A stretch of DNA of 64,000 bases from CAMDPA01 sp963825625 (GTDB lineage: Bacteria; Pseudomonadota; Alphaproteobacteria; Rhizobiales; Hyphomicrobiaceae): contig CAWGUF010000010.1 in NCBI GenBank assembly GCA_963825625.1, forward strand, positions 124,001-188,000. Direction: 5' to 3'. Shown one piece after another: positions 19,255-28,247 of the stretch (its first letter is position 1; each line of letters begins with the position of its first letter). The notes under the pieces were generated by a model, which saw only the letters and a program-made list of their open reading frames with translations, did not search any database and was not told where the DNA came from. The position numbers and the translations under genes were made by a program.

Positions 19255-20322
19255 ATGGACTTCGGCATCCAGCTGGCAACATCAGCTCATTCGTGGAAGG
19301 TGGCAAGTCGCGCAGAGGAGCTGGGCTTCACCCACGCTTGGTTCTACGACACCCAGCTTCTGAATGCGGAAATGTTCACCGCAATGGGTGCCGCCGCCAT
19401 GAAGACCTCGCGCATTCGGCTCGGCACCGGCGTGCTGATACCTTCAAATCGTTTGGCTTCCGTCACCGCCAGCGCACTTGGCACCCTCAACGCGCTCGCG
19501 CCAGGCCGCATCGACTTCGCTGTCGGCACAGGATTTACGGGCCGCCGCACCTTGGGGCTGAAGGCGATTCGGTTGTCCGAGCTGGAGGCCTACGTTCACG
19601 AGGTGACAGCGCTCCTTGCAGGCAACACGGTCGAAACGGCTGCGGCAGGCTCCAGGCACAAGATCCGGTTCCTCAATCCGGAGCTGAACCTGATCAACAT
19701 TACGGATCCGATCCCCCTGCACATATCGGCGTTTGGACCGCGCGGCCGGGAATTGACGGCCCGCATCGGTGCCGCATGGATGAACGCAACCCGCGAGGCG
19801 CGATCAGCCACCGATGCCCTCCGCGACATGCAGACGACTTGGCAGCGGCAGGGCCGCGATATCATAAACCTTTATGCCTCAGCCATTGCCGGCGGCTGTG
19901 TCGTGCGCGAAGGCGAGGCCCTGGACAGCCCGCGCGTCAAGGCGCTGGCCGGCCCGGCAGCCGCCATCGGGCTGCACGCTTATGCGGAGGCGGAGGAACT
20001 CGGCAGTCTGTTCCCGGCCCCGCCTCACCTCAAAGAGCTATTCGACCGCTATCGCGAAGAGGTCTGGCGCCAATACCTGCCATCGGATGCCCGCTACCTT
20101 GCCAATCATCGCGGTCATCTGATGTTTCTGCGGCCCGAGGAAGAGAAATACGTGACCGGCCAGCTCATCAAGGCGACAACTTTGACCGGAACCAGCGCCG
20201 AATTGGTCGAGCAATTGCAGGCGCTGAAAGCCGCCGGCTACAACCAGTTCACGATCCAGGCCCGAAACGGTCGCGAGAACGAGATGCTCGAGGACTGGGC
20301 AGAGGTCATGGCCAAGGTCTAG
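19255..20322 (+). CDS. LLM-class flavin-dependent oxidoreductase (luciferase-like)
   Basis: A TIM-barrel luciferase-like protein of about 355 residues: N-terminal MDFGIQLATSAHSW and AEELGFTHAWFYDTQLL, then RIRLGTGVLIPSNRLAS and the substrate/flavin loop GRIDFAVGTGFTGRRTLGL. Such enzymes use reduced F420 or FMNH2. The start is set at the ATG beginning MDFGIQ; ATG 19243 and TTG 19222 are in frame upstream. It is a single gene between membrane proteins and cobT, and the substrate cannot be predicted. Confidence 0.85.
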   Translation: MDFGIQLATSAHSWKVASRAEELGFTHAWFYDTQLLNAEMFTAMGAAAMKTSRIRLGTGVLIPSNRLASVTASALGTLNALAPGRIDFAVGTGFTGRRTLGLKAIRLSELEAYVHEVTALLAGNTVETAAAGSRHKIRFLNPELNLINITDPIPLHISAFGPRGRELTARIGAAWMNATREARSATDALRDMQTTWQRQGRDIINLYASAIAGGCVVREGEALDSPRVKALAGPAAAIGLHAYAEAEELGSLFPAPPHLKELFDRYREEVWRQYLPSDARYLANHRGHLMFLRPEEEKYVTGQLIKATTLTGTSAELVEQLQALKAAGYNQFTIQARNGRENEMLEDWAEVMAKV

Positions 20323-20484
20323 AGCATCATCCGACCAGAGCCTGTCGGCTGCCCCCAATGGATCGCGTATGCTGCAACCAAGGCAGCAATCGCGATAACC
20401 GGGCACCAAGCCAGCCCCTTTGCACTTGTCGCATTCTCCCAGTCATGCCATCGCCTTGGAGACGTATCTGTTACCGGAGTTCTT

Positions 20485-21554
20485 ATGTCCGACGATTGGA
20501 TGAATGCCGTCTGTCCCACGCCGTCAGCAAGCCATATGGAGCGGGCGCGGCGGCGGCAGAGCATGCTCACCAAGCCGGCAGGGTCGCTGGGACGGCTGGA
20601 AGAACTGGTCGTCGAGCTGGCGGGTCTGCAGGCGAGCGATGCGCCGCGCGCGTCGGACGTCCCCATCATCATATTCGCTGGCGACCACGGCGTGACAGCG
20701 CAAGGCGTCTCCGCCTATCCGGCGGCAGTGACAGTCGAGATGCTGCGTAATTTTACGAGCGGCGGCGCGGCAATCTCTGTGCTGTCCTCAGAGCTTGGTA
20801 GCGCGCTCGAGGTCGTGGATGCCGGCACGCTGGCAGGCAGTGCGTTGGCTGGTATCGTCACAGACAAGCCACGCCGCGGCACGCGCGATTTCTCAGCCGA
20901 GCCAGCGATGACGGACGAAGAGCTCGACCATGCTTTCGGCTGCGGGCGCCGTGCATTGGAGCGTGCGGCCGCCGCCTCCCCGGATCTCGTCATCCTCGGC
21001 GAAATGGGGATTGGCAACACCACCGCCGCCGCGGCAATCGCCTCCGCGCTGCTCGGGCGCGCGCCCGCGGACCTCGTCGGCGACGGGACCGGTGTCGGCG
21101 CATCGGGGCGCAGGCTGAAGGCCGAGGTGATCGACCGGGCCCTGGCGCTGCATGGGCTCGATCGTCCGGGAAGCGCACGGCAATCACGGTGCTGACCTCG
21201 GTGGGCGGCCTGGAGATTGCCGCTCTCACCGGAGCCATCGTCGCGGCCGCACACCGACGCCTGCCCGTACTGGTGGACGGCTTCATCGTCAGCGTTGCCG
21301 CGCTGGCTGCAGTCCGGCTCAATCCGTCCTGTCAGCCGTGGCTCTTGTACTCGCACCGTTCGGCAGAGCGCGGACATACGATCGTCCTCGACGCGCTGGC
21401 GGCACGGCCAGTCCTGGATCTCGACATGCGACTGGGAGAGGCCTCGGGCGCAGCACTCGCGCTGCCGATCCTGCGGCTTGCCTGCGCCTTGCATAATCGG
21501 ATGGCCACATTCGCGGAGGCTGATGTTTCGCAACGGCCGGAGACGGGCGAGTAG
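20485..21554 (+). pseudogene. cobT: Nicotinate-nucleotide:dimethylbenzimidazole phosphoribosyltransferase CobT, one frameshift
   Basis: This enzyme makes alpha-ribazole phosphate for the lower ligand of cobalamin (CobU in Pseudomonas naming). The first frame (20485-21170) carries RQSMLTKPAGSLGRLEELV, IFAGDHGVTAQGVSAYP and the signature GEMGIGNTTAAAAIASALL; the second (about 21170-21554) carries VLTSVGGLEIAALTGAIVAAA and the C-terminal end. One extra base in CGTCCGGG near 21165-21170 splits them. Corrected length is about 355 residues, as expected. Start ATG is preceded by GGAG. cobS follows after 2 bases. Because the pathway is otherwise complete, a sequence error or a very recent mutation is likely. 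Confidence 0.9.
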
Positions 21555-21556
21555 GC

Positions 21557-22294
21557 ATGAGCACGCGCCACCTCATACTCGCCGTGCAGTTCTTGACCCG
21601 GTTGCCGACACCGCAGATCGATATGCCTGAGCCGGGAGAGCTGTCGCGAACAGCACCTTATTTTCCACTGGTCGGGTTGCTGGTGGGCGGCGTCTTGGCG
21701 CTGGCTGTCTGGGTTGGCGGCCTGGTCAATCCGTGGCTTGGTGCGCTGGCGGGTATTCTTGCGTGGGTGTGGGTTACGGGCGGGTTGCATCTCGATGGGC
21801 TGTCGGACGTGGCAGACGCTTTCGGTGCCGCGCATCGCGATCCGGAGCGCTTCATGGAGGTGCTGAAGGACCCGCACATCGGATCATTCGGCGTACTGGC
21901 GATCGTGCTGCAGGTCGCGGCCAAGCTCGTGTTGCTGGCGTCGATACCTCACGCGCACTGGCCCTGGGCGTTATTCGCAATACTGCTGGTGTGTGCCTGG
22001 TCGCGGTGGGGCGCCCTGGTCTGGAGCCTTCATGTGCCGGCGTTACAGGCAGGCATGGCCAAGAACCTTTCCGGGGGCAGCGGCCGCGCAGTGATGCTTG
22101 GCTGGTGCGGCGCTCTGATGATTGCCTCCGCGTTCGTTGCACCATGGCTGCTGGCCGCCTTGGTGATCGTGCCGTTGATCGCACTTTATTGGCGGCGCGT
22201 GCTGGGCGGGCTTACCGGCGATTGCATGGGCGCCAGCATCGAGGTGACCGAAAGCCTGCTGCTGTTTGCCTTGGTCGTTGGCTATACCGTCTGA
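21557..22294 (+). CDS. cobS: Adenosylcobinamide-GDP ribazoletransferase CobS (cobalamin synthase, CobV)
   Basis: A 245-residue integral membrane enzyme that joins adenosylcobinamide-GDP to alpha-ribazole (phosphate). Signature visible near residues 70-105: GGLHLDGLSDVADAFGAAHR followed by FMEVLKDPHIGSFG. The opening LAVQFLTRLP is typical. At least six hydrophobic segments. Coupled to cobT (2-base gap); its 3' end overlaps the convergent cobC by 13 bases. Confidence 0.94.
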   Translation: MSTRHLILAVQFLTRLPTPQIDMPEPGELSRTAPYFPLVGLLVGGVLALAVWVGGLVNPWLGALAGILAWVWVTGGLHLDGLSDVADAFGAAHRDPERFMEVLKDPHIGSFGVLAIVLQVAAKLVLLASIPHAHWPWALFAILLVCAWSRWGALVWSLHVPALQAGMAKNLSGGSGRAVMLGWCGALMIASAFVAPWLLAALVIVPLIALYWRRVLGGLTGDCMGASIEVTESLLLFALVVGYTV

Positions 22295-23301
22295 GCGAGG
22301 GCGGTGACGAGCCGTTGCCAATCTCCCTCGGTGCCAGGGAGCCCGCACCGCAACTGGACCGGCGTCGCAGGAAATGTCCGCACCAGAATGCCCTGCCGTC
22401 CCAGCGTGTCCGCGATCCCCGCAGCGTCCTTGTGCCGGACCAGACGAAAGAGCGGCGTACCCCCGAGAAGCTCGAACCCGGCCGTTCCCAGTAGCCGATC
22501 CAGCCGCGCGGCATCGCTTGCCAGCCGGCCACGAGCAACGGCCAGCCATTGCTCGTCGCGCAAGGCCGCCGTGGCCACGGCGATAGCGGGACCGGATACG
22601 GCCCATGGCCCGAGGTTCTCCCGCAACCTTAGCGCCAGCGGCCGGGCAGCAATTGCAAATCCAAGCCGCAGCCCGGCGAGCCCATACATCTTGCCGAACG
22701 ATCGCAAAACAACGGCACCCGATGGTGGATCGGACGCTATACTGGCATCCTCCGACAGGACATCGGCAAAGGCTTCATCGATGACGAGCAACCCATCGCG
22801 CTGCGCCAGCATCGATGCCATCCGCGCCAGCTCGGACTTCGGCAGCAGCCGACCGGTCGGATTATCGGGATTGACCACGATCACCACATCCGCTGTCGCG
22901 GCCTCGTCCAGCGTAGGAACGATCGCGACCGAATGGCCCGCTCGCCGCCAGCAGGCTTCATGCTCCTGATAGGTATGTCCGATCACCGCAACCCGGCCCC
23001 GCGGCCGAAGCAGCGGCAGCAACTGGATCAGCGCCTGCGTACCGGGTGCGGCCACGATACTGGCGGCATCGGGCACACCATAGCGCTGCGCGGCGACACG
23101 CATCAATTCGGCGATCTCCGAAGCCAGGGGCAACCGCGACCACACCGCTTGTGCGAGATGCGGCGGCGGATAAGGAATCGGATTGATGCCGGTCGAGAGG
23201 TCGAGCCAGGGTTCGGGTGCATCGGGATAGCGGGTGCGAGCCGCGTCGATGTCGCCGCCATGCAAGGTGCTTTCCGTCGCGCCCGCTTGCGTGGTAGCCA
23301 A
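22282..23301 (-). CDS. cobC: L-threonine-O-3-phosphate decarboxylase CobC (CobD of Salmonella naming)
   Basis: A PLP-dependent class I/II aminotransferase-fold enzyme making (R)-1-aminopropan-2-ol phosphate for the nucleotide loop. Landmarks: HGGDIDAARTRYPDAPEPWL and DLSTGINPIPYP at the N-terminus, NPDNPTGRLLP, and the PLP-lysine motif RSFGKMYGLAGLRLG. The start is uncertain: no ATG is near the N-terminal motif, and I use TTG 23301 (TTG 23265 is the alternative). The open frame continues upstream to 23655 but would overlap divergent cbiB, so that extension is rejected. Confidence 0.9.
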   Translation of the reverse strand: MATTQAGATESTLHGGDIDAARTRYPDAPEPWLDLSTGINPIPYPPPHLAQAVWSRLPLASEIAELMRVAAQRYGVPDAASIVAAPGTQALIQLLPLLRPRGRVAVIGHTYQEHEACWRRAGHSVAIVPTLDEAATADVVIVVNPDNPTGRLLPKSELARMASMLAQRDGLLVIDEAFADVLSEDASIASDPPSGAVVLRSFGKMYGLAGLRLGFAIAARPLALRLRENLGPWAVSGPAIAVATAALRDEQWLAVARGRLASDAARLDRLLGTAGFELLGGTPLFRLVRHKDAAGIADTLGRQGILVRTFPATPVQLRCGLPGTEGDWQRLVTALAQTV

Positions 23302-23328
23302 CGAAACCCGTTTCTCGCCCGAGCCTGA

Positions 23329-24297
23329 ATGTCCGTGTTCGCTCAAATTGCACTCGCCGCACTTCTGATCGAAGCCGCCGTTGGTTATCCCGATGCGCTG
23401 TTCCGGCGAGCCGGGCACCCGGTGACTTGGCTGGGTGCGCTGATAGCACGCTGCGACGCCGCCTGGAATACAGCCGTGAGATCTCCCTCCCGGCGACGGC
23501 TGATGGGCATCACCCTCGTCGTATTGCTGTTGGGCGTGAGCCTGATCGGCGGTGCGCTTGTGATGCTGGCCGCGAGCACGGCCGGCTGGATCGGAATGCT
23601 GGTGCTGGCGCTGCTCGCAAGCTCCCTGCTCGCCCAGCGAAGCCTCGATGCGCATGTGCGCGCTGTAGCCAGCGGCCTGGAGACAGCCGGACTAGAAGGC
23701 GGGCGCAAGGCGGTAGCGATGATCGTCGGGCGCGATCCGGACAGCCTCGACGAGGCAGGCGTATCGCGGGCAGCGATCGAGAGCTTAGCAGAGAATTTCT
23801 CCGATGGCATCGTGGCGCCGCTGTTCTGGCTGACGGCCGGCGGTCTGCCGGCGGCGATTGCCTACAAGGCCGTGAACACCGCAGACAGCATGGTCGGCCA
23901 CAAATCCGAGCGGCACGCTGCGTTCGGCTGGGCAGCCGCGAGGCTCGACGATCTTCTCAACCTGCCTGCCTCGCGGTTGTCGGTGGTCTGGCTGGCAGCC
24001 GCGGCCCTGCTGCTTCCGGGCGCCTCCGCAAGCGGTGCCTTGCAATCGGTCTGGCGCGATGCCTCTCGCCACCGCTCGCCGAATGCCGGATGGCCCGAGG
24101 CAGCGATGGCCGGCGCTTTGGGGCTGCGCCTCGCGGGACCACGCAGCTATCACGGTTCGATTGTCGATGACCACTGGATGGGCGACGGCCGGACCGAGGC
24201 AACCGCCGGGGATATACGGCGCGCGCTGGCGCTGTATCGCATGGCCTGCCTGATACAGGCTGGCGCCCTGGCCCTCCTCGTTATCGCAACCCTGTGA
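23329..24297 (+). CDS. cbiB: Adenosylcobinamide-phosphate synthase CbiB (CobD of Pseudomonas naming)
   Basis: A 322-residue membrane enzyme attaching aminopropanol (phosphate) to adenosylcobyric acid. Landmarks: opening YPDALFRRAGHPVTWLGALI, EAGVSRAAIESLAENFSDG, VAPLFWLTAGGLPAAIAYKA, and NTADSMVGHKSERHAAFGWA. Divergent from cobC, whose N-terminal coding lies immediately upstream; the 3' end overlaps convergent cobQ by 17 bases. Confidence 0.94.
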   Translation: MSVFAQIALAALLIEAAVGYPDALFRRAGHPVTWLGALIARCDAAWNTAVRSPSRRRLMGITLVVLLLGVSLIGGALVMLAASTAGWIGMLVLALLASSLLAQRSLDAHVRAVASGLETAGLEGGRKAVAMIVGRDPDSLDEAGVSRAAIESLAENFSDGIVAPLFWLTAGGLPAAIAYKAVNTADSMVGHKSERHAAFGWAAARLDDLLNLPASRLSVVWLAAAALLLPGASASGALQSVWRDASRHRSPNAGWPEAAMAGALGLRLAGPRSYHGSIVDDHWMGDGRTEATAGDIRRALALYRMACLIQAGALALLVIATL

Positions 24298-25759
24298 CAC
24301 GCGGCGCGCACGCGATCTCGAGCATCCGATCGATACTGACGTGACACTCCAGATGCGCGGCCAGCGCGTCCAGTGTCTCATCGATATGAGCCTCGTATGC
24401 CAGGCCAGAGGCGGAAGCACCGAGCCGGGCAAGCCACGCCCGCCGCTGCAGATCATGGCCAAAAAGACCGTGAACGTAGCATCCGGCAATGCGGCCGCCG
24501 CCATCGATCGCGCCATCACCGCGCCCGTCGCTGAAGCGAACCATCGCATTCGCTGTGCCTGGACCGAACGTGCGACCAACGTGCATCTCATAGCCGTTGA
24601 ATGGAATAGCGTCGCTGGTCGTCCTGCCCCCCGCCTCGCGCAACGTCTTGTTTCCTGTGAGCTCGGTCTCCACGTCCAGAAGGCCGAGCCCTTCGACGCT
24701 CGAAACCTCCCCTTCCACACCGCCGGGATCGGAAATCCGTCGTCCCAGCATCTGATACCCCCCGCAAATTCCCAGTACGAGGCCGCCGCGACGAACGTGT
24801 GCGGCAAGGTCTATGTGCCAACCTGTTGCGCGCAGCGCCGCGAGGTCGGCAATCGTCGCCTTGGAGCCTGGCAGGATCACGAGACTGGCATCGCCGGGAA
24901 TCGGCTGTCCCGGCTGCAGCATCTGAAACGTGACCCCGGACTCGAGCCGCAGCGGATCGAAATCATCGAAATTGGAAATGCGGGGATAGGCAAGCACGAC
25001 AATCGTGGCGCCACTCCCCGCCTCACGCCCGCTGAGCCGCAATCCGAGTGCATCTTCGGCCGGTAGATCACCGGCTCTATCGAAATGCGGAACGACCCCC
25101 AGAGCCTCCCAGCCGGAGCTTCGCGCGATGGCGGCTAGGCCGTCCTCGAACAGCGCGGGATCCCCCCGGAAACGATTGATGAGGAACCCGGCAACGAGCG
25201 CGGCATCCCCTGGCGCAATCACCGACTTGGTTCCAACGATGCTTGCTATGACGCCGCCCCGGTCGATATCACCGATGATCACCACCGGAACACCGACCGC
25301 CTGTGCAAATCCGAAATTGGCGATGTCGCCATCGCGCAGATTGATCTCGGAGGCGGAGCCCGCACCCTCCACCAGCACGACGTCGGCATCCCGGCACAGC
25401 TTGGCGAAACTGTCCAAGACCGGTACCATCAGACCCGCCTTCATCATCTGATAGTCACGCGCAGCGGCGTTGCCCAAGACACGGCCCTGCACGACGACCT
25501 GCGCGCCGATCTCGCTCTGCGGCTTCAGCAGAACGGGGTTCATGTGAACTGACGGCTCGACGCGTGCCGCGCGGGCCTGCAGCGCTTGCGCCCGGCCGAT
25601 CTCGCCACCATCCATTGTGACGGCCGCATTGTTCGACATGTTCTGCGGCTTGAACGGCCGCACGCGAAGCCCCCGGTTTGCCAGCGCCCGCGCAAGCCCG
25701 GCGACGATCAGCGACTTTCCGACGTCAGAACCGGTGCCCTGGAACATGATGGCACGCAT
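24281..25759 (-). CDS. cobQ: Cobyric acid synthase CobQ (glutamine-hydrolysing)
   Basis: A 492-residue amidotransferase amidating positions b, d, e and g of adenosylcobyrinic a,c-diamide. N-terminal ATP-binding domain: MFQGTGSDVGKSLIVAGLAR and RPFKPQNMSNNAAVT. Central SLVILPGSKATIADLAALR; triad-type class I glutaminase with nucleophile Cys in LGICGGYQMLG and the C-terminal His in YVHGLFGHDLQRR. Its start is 36 bases from the inverted-repeat ATPase cassette that separates it from cobO. Confidence 0.95.
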   Translation of the reverse strand: MRAIMFQGTGSDVGKSLIVAGLARALANRGLRVRPFKPQNMSNNAAVTMDGGEIGRAQALQARAARVEPSVHMNPVLLKPQSEIGAQVVVQGRVLGNAAARDYQMMKAGLMVPVLDSFAKLCRDADVVLVEGAGSASEINLRDGDIANFGFAQAVGVPVVIIGDIDRGGVIASIVGTKSVIAPGDAALVAGFLINRFRGDPALFEDGLAAIARSSGWEALGVVPHFDRAGDLPAEDALGLRLSGREAGSGATIVVLAYPRISNFDDFDPLRLESGVTFQMLQPGQPIPGDASLVILPGSKATIADLAALRATGWHIDLAAHVRRGGLVLGICGGYQMLGRRISDPGGVEGEVSSVEGLGLLDVETELTGNKTLREAGGRTTSDAIPFNGYEMHVGRTFGPGTANAMVRFSDGRGDGAIDGGGRIAGCYVHGLFGHDLQRRAWLARLGASASGLAYEAHIDETLDALAAHLECHVSIDRMLEIACAPRVTGLR

Positions 25760-25794
25760 CGTTGCTCTCGCTGACTTATTGCCGTATTCGCCCG

Positions 25795-25824
25795 ATGATT
25801 ATGTCCGGATGCATAATCATGCAT
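25795..25824 (+). repeat. Left inverted repeat of the ATPase cassette
   Basis: Reads ATGATTATGT, spacer CCGGAT, then GCATAATCATGCAT. ATGATTATG (25795-25803) and CATAATCAT (25812-25820) also pair with each other, so the end is itself a dyad with an 8-base centre. It matches the right repeat in reverse at 23 of the 24 positions outside the spacer. Confidence 0.8.
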
Positions 25825-25842
25825 AAGATGCCGGAGCCTGTT

Positions 25843-26968
25843 TCAAAAATCGCTTTCCGGTCTGCCCCGGACCCACGCCTCGAATATGGGATCATCGAGG
25901 CGCCAGACGTCCTCCCACTTGTCGGCCAGCCGCAGGCGGGCCAGACGTTTCAGCGCGGATTGGATCGCCGAAGAGTTCCGGCACAACGGTCTTGCCTGTC
26001 AACTCGCGCATGCGTGCCACGCCGGCTTGGCCATAGATCTGGTCGACCTTTTCCGCCAACAGACGTGCGACGAGCCGCTGCGGCCCACTGAGCCCCAGCC
26101 ACTGCTCCAGGAACCCGAACTCTTCCGCGATTTGCGCCTGCACCCGATCAACAGCACTCGCCTCGCTCAATCCGGGATTGAGAGCGATCTCGGTCAGCCA
26201 GCGCTGGAAGAACATCGGACTGCGGTCGTAGCGCTCGAACACCTCTATGGCGACGTCCCGGGCAACTTTTGCCTTGGATGTGGTACGCAACTGCTTGAGT
26301 TGGTGGTCGACGAAGCGGACATCCATGGCGGGCAGGTCGATCGGCGTCGCGAAGCGAAAGAATGGGGCTTGCCGCGCTGTGAACATGGCGCGCAGCCCCT
26401 GTTGCGACGAACCCGTGAACACAGCGGCCAGCCCCTCTCGGCGACGGTCTAGACTGGTGCGCAGCGCAGCGATCAGTTGCGCAGCACCCGCCGCCCGCGC
26501 GATTTCCTGAAACTCGTCGAACAGGATGAACGCAGGTTTGCGCGGTCGCGCCAGTCGCTCGCAGAACTGGTCCAGCAGCAGAAGGTGTGTTTCCGGGGAT
26601 TTGCCCCGCAGGCTGGCGAGTTCGATCTCCATCTCGGTCCCGCCCGGCACCTTGACCTTGAATTTCGGCGCGAGGTCGCGCGCCGTCGCCGTCATCTGGC
26701 TCCACAGCGAGCCGGAGCGCAGCGTGCGGTCGAACTCGTAGAGCAATACCGCCAGCGGCGCGTCGATCGCCTGCCACAAGCTGACGTAGACCACCTTGTG
26801 GCCGCGTGCCTCCGCAAGCGGAGCAAGATCGTGCGTCAGGAACTGGGTTTTTCCCGTGCGCCGGGGACCGAATAGACTGAGCGCATTGGTCGGCCCGCCG
26901 GACAGAACGTCGTAGACGCGTTCGGCAAGCTCGATCCTGGGATAATGCCAACGTGCTCGGTTCATCAT
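25843..26968 (-). pseudogene. AAA-family (archaeal-ATPase-like) P-loop ATPase, frameshift near the C-terminus
   Basis: Walker A LFGPRRTGKTQFL (residues about 32-44), Walker B-like FILFDEFQEIAR, sensor-like VFTGSSQQGLRAMF, and the C-terminal helical region FERYDRSPMFFQRW: the layout of stand-alone ATPase_2/AAA proteins. The uncorrected frame ends at 25892 with a foreign tail. Removing one T near 25960 (CTCTTCGG) restores a convincing C-terminus, SALKRLARLRLADKW then DVWRLDDPIFEAWVRG, ending at TGA 25843-25845. The promoter region holds two copies of the CATAATYATG motif. The function is unknown; relatives are found as orphan genes. It is unrelated to its cobalamin neighbours. Confidence 0.75.
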
Positions 26969-26996
26969 GCATGATTATGCCAATTTACATAATTAT
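26967..26996 (-). repeat. Right inverted repeat of the ATPase cassette
   Basis: Read on the minus strand: ATAATTATGT, spacer AAATTG, then GCATAATCATGCAT, the same order as the left end. It covers the ATPase start codon and leader. A perfect 10-base palindrome CATAATTATG lies at 26988-26997, at the position matching CATAATCAT/ATGATTATG in the left end. Confidence 0.8.
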
Positions 26997-27048
26997 GCAA
27001 CAACCCATAAACAAGCATAGTGAACGAATGACCTGACCAGAGACCGCT

Positions 27049-27660
27049 TCAAAATTCTATTCCCTCCTGAGCCTTCACACCGGCTGCGAAATGGTGCTTA
27101 ACGAGGGTCATCTCGGTGACGAGGTCGGCTGCCTCGATCAGCTCCGGTTTCGCGTTGCGTCCGCTCACCACGACATGCAGCCCTGAACGCCGCGATTTGA
27201 GGCTGGCAACCACCTCGCCGAGATCGAGATGTTCGTAACGCAGGGTGATATTGAGCTCGTCGAGAATGACGAGACCAAACGACGTATCCGCCATCAACTC
27301 TTTTGCCTTGCCCCATGCCCGCTCAGCGGCGGCAACATCGCGGTCACGGTCCTGGGTCTCCCAAGTGAAGCCTTCGCCAAGCGTGTGCCATGACACTTGC
27401 TCGCCGAACCGCTCGATGGCTTTGCGCTCGCCGGTCTCCCAGGCTCCCTTTCCGAACTGCACGACACCAACCTTGATGCCGCGCCCCAGAGCCCGCAGCA
27501 TCAGACCCCACGCTGCAGTTGACTTGCCCTTGCCCTTTCCGGTGTGGACGATGAGCAGACCTTTCTCGATCGTCTTCGATGCCACCTCGGCGTCCTGCAC
27601 GGCCTTGCGATTTGCCATCTTCGTCTTGTGGCGCGCATCTTGGTCGGTGGGAGATGCCAT
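27049..27660 (-). CDS. cobO: Corrinoid adenosyltransferase CobO (BtuR/CobA type)
   Basis: A 203-residue ATP:cob(I)alamin adenosyltransferase forming the Co-C bond. P-loop-like IVHTGKGKGKSTAAWGL, then GVVQFGKGAWETGER, LVILDELNITLRY and VVVSGRNAKPELIEAADLVTEM (read as two parts). The ATG at 27660 is chosen because AAGGAAG lies 7 bases upstream; GTG 27684 overlaps the cobU stop and is the alternative. The gene is downstream of cobU in a short minus-strand operon. Confidence 0.93.
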   Translation of the reverse strand: MASPTDQDARHKTKMANRKAVQDAEVASKTIEKGLLIVHTGKGKGKSTAAWGLMLRALGRGIKVGVVQFGKGAWETGERKAIERFGEQVSWHTLGEGFTWETQDRDRDVAAAERAWGKAKELMADTSFGLVILDELNITLRYEHLDLGEVVASLKSRRSGLHVVVSGRNAKPELIEAADLVTEMTLVKHHFAAGVKAQEGIEF

Positions 27661-27680
27661 TGGCGTACTTCCTTTTGCGA

Positions 27681-28208
27681 TCACTTCAGGACGAGCGGCA
27701 AGCCGGCTGAGAGTAGGACGACGTGCTCGGCCACGCTCGCGATCCGTTGATTGAGCCAGCCTTGCGCATCCCGGAATCGTCTGGCGAGAGCATTATCCGG
27801 CACGATGCCGAGGCCGACCTCATTGGAAACCAGCACCAGCGCTCCGCGCGCCGCGCCTATCGCGCCGATCAGACGCGTGGTCTCTGCATCGACATCGCGC
27901 TCCGCCAGCATGATGTTCGACAGCCATAGCGTAAGGCAATCCACAAGCACGATACCCCGGTCCTCAGCGGCCGCCAGCACCTCTGCAAGCTCGAGCGGCG
28001 CCTCGATCGTGGTCCACGTCACATCGCGTCGCGCGCGGTGCACGGCAATGCGCTCACGCATCTCCGCATCAAATGCTTGCGCAGTTGCAACGTAGACCCG
28101 CGGCAGCGGAAACGTTTCCGCCAATCCCTCCGCATATCGGCTCTTGCCCGAGCGTGCACCTCCCAGCACCAATGTCACGCGGGGCAGCGCAGTGTTGGAC
28201 ACGAGCAC
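27681..28208 (-). CDS. cobU: Adenosylcobinamide kinase / guanylyltransferase CobU (CobP)
   Basis: A bifunctional enzyme of about 175 residues phosphorylating and then GMP-activating adenosylcobinamide. P-loop LVLGGARSGKSRYAE; PRVYVATAQAFDAEMRERI with the guanylylated-His region IAVHRARRDVTWTTIEAP; LVDCLTLWLSNIM; and VSNEVGLGIVP. No ATG lies close to the N-terminus; GTG 28208 (or 28202) fits the usual start. Divergent from the riboswitch at 28248. Its stop overlaps the upstream GTG of cobO. Confidence 0.92.
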   Translation of the reverse strand: MLVSNTALPRVTLVLGGARSGKSRYAEGLAETFPLPRVYVATAQAFDAEMRERIAVHRARRDVTWTTIEAPLELAEVLAAAEDRGIVLVDCLTLWLSNIMLAERDVDAETTRLIGAIGAARGALVLVSNEVGLGIVPDNALARRFRDAQGWLNQRIASVAEHVVLLSAGLPLVLK

Positions 28209-28247
28209 GAAATCCTGTTGACGTTGAACTCTGTGTCCCTTTATCAA

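Larger units (their letters stand above)
25795..26997. mobile_element. Candidate 1.2-kb cassette: one ATPase gene bounded by 30-bp imperfect inverted repeats
   Basis: The left end (25795-25824) and the right end (26967-26996, reversed) share AT-R-ATTATGT, a 6-base variable spacer, and then an identical 14-base block GCATAATCATGCAT. The only gene between is an ATPase on the minus strand whose start codon overlaps the right repeat and whose frame-corrected stop is 19 bases inside the left repeat, so the gene fills the interval exactly. The cassette sits between cobQ and cobO and has no cobalamin function. No target-site duplication or transposase is seen, so it may be a non-autonomous element or a gene with paired operator sites. 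Confidence 0.5.

Noticed and set aside
20319..20484. Minus-strand open tail (AIAALVAAYAIHWGQPTGSG) or a second cobalamin riboswitch before cobT
   Set aside because: The hydrophobic tail has no plausible start codon or ribosome site, and none of the conserved riboswitch blocks occurs on either strand. I see no supported feature in this gap.
19200..20750. A 516-codon frame overlapping the LLM oxidoreductase
   Set aside because: Arg/Pro-rich shadow of the real gene in another frame; no family features.
23302..23655. N-terminal extension of CobC to 23655
   Set aside because: It would run over divergent cbiB coding and its sequence is low-complexity shadow; the CobC N-terminal motif begins just after 23301.
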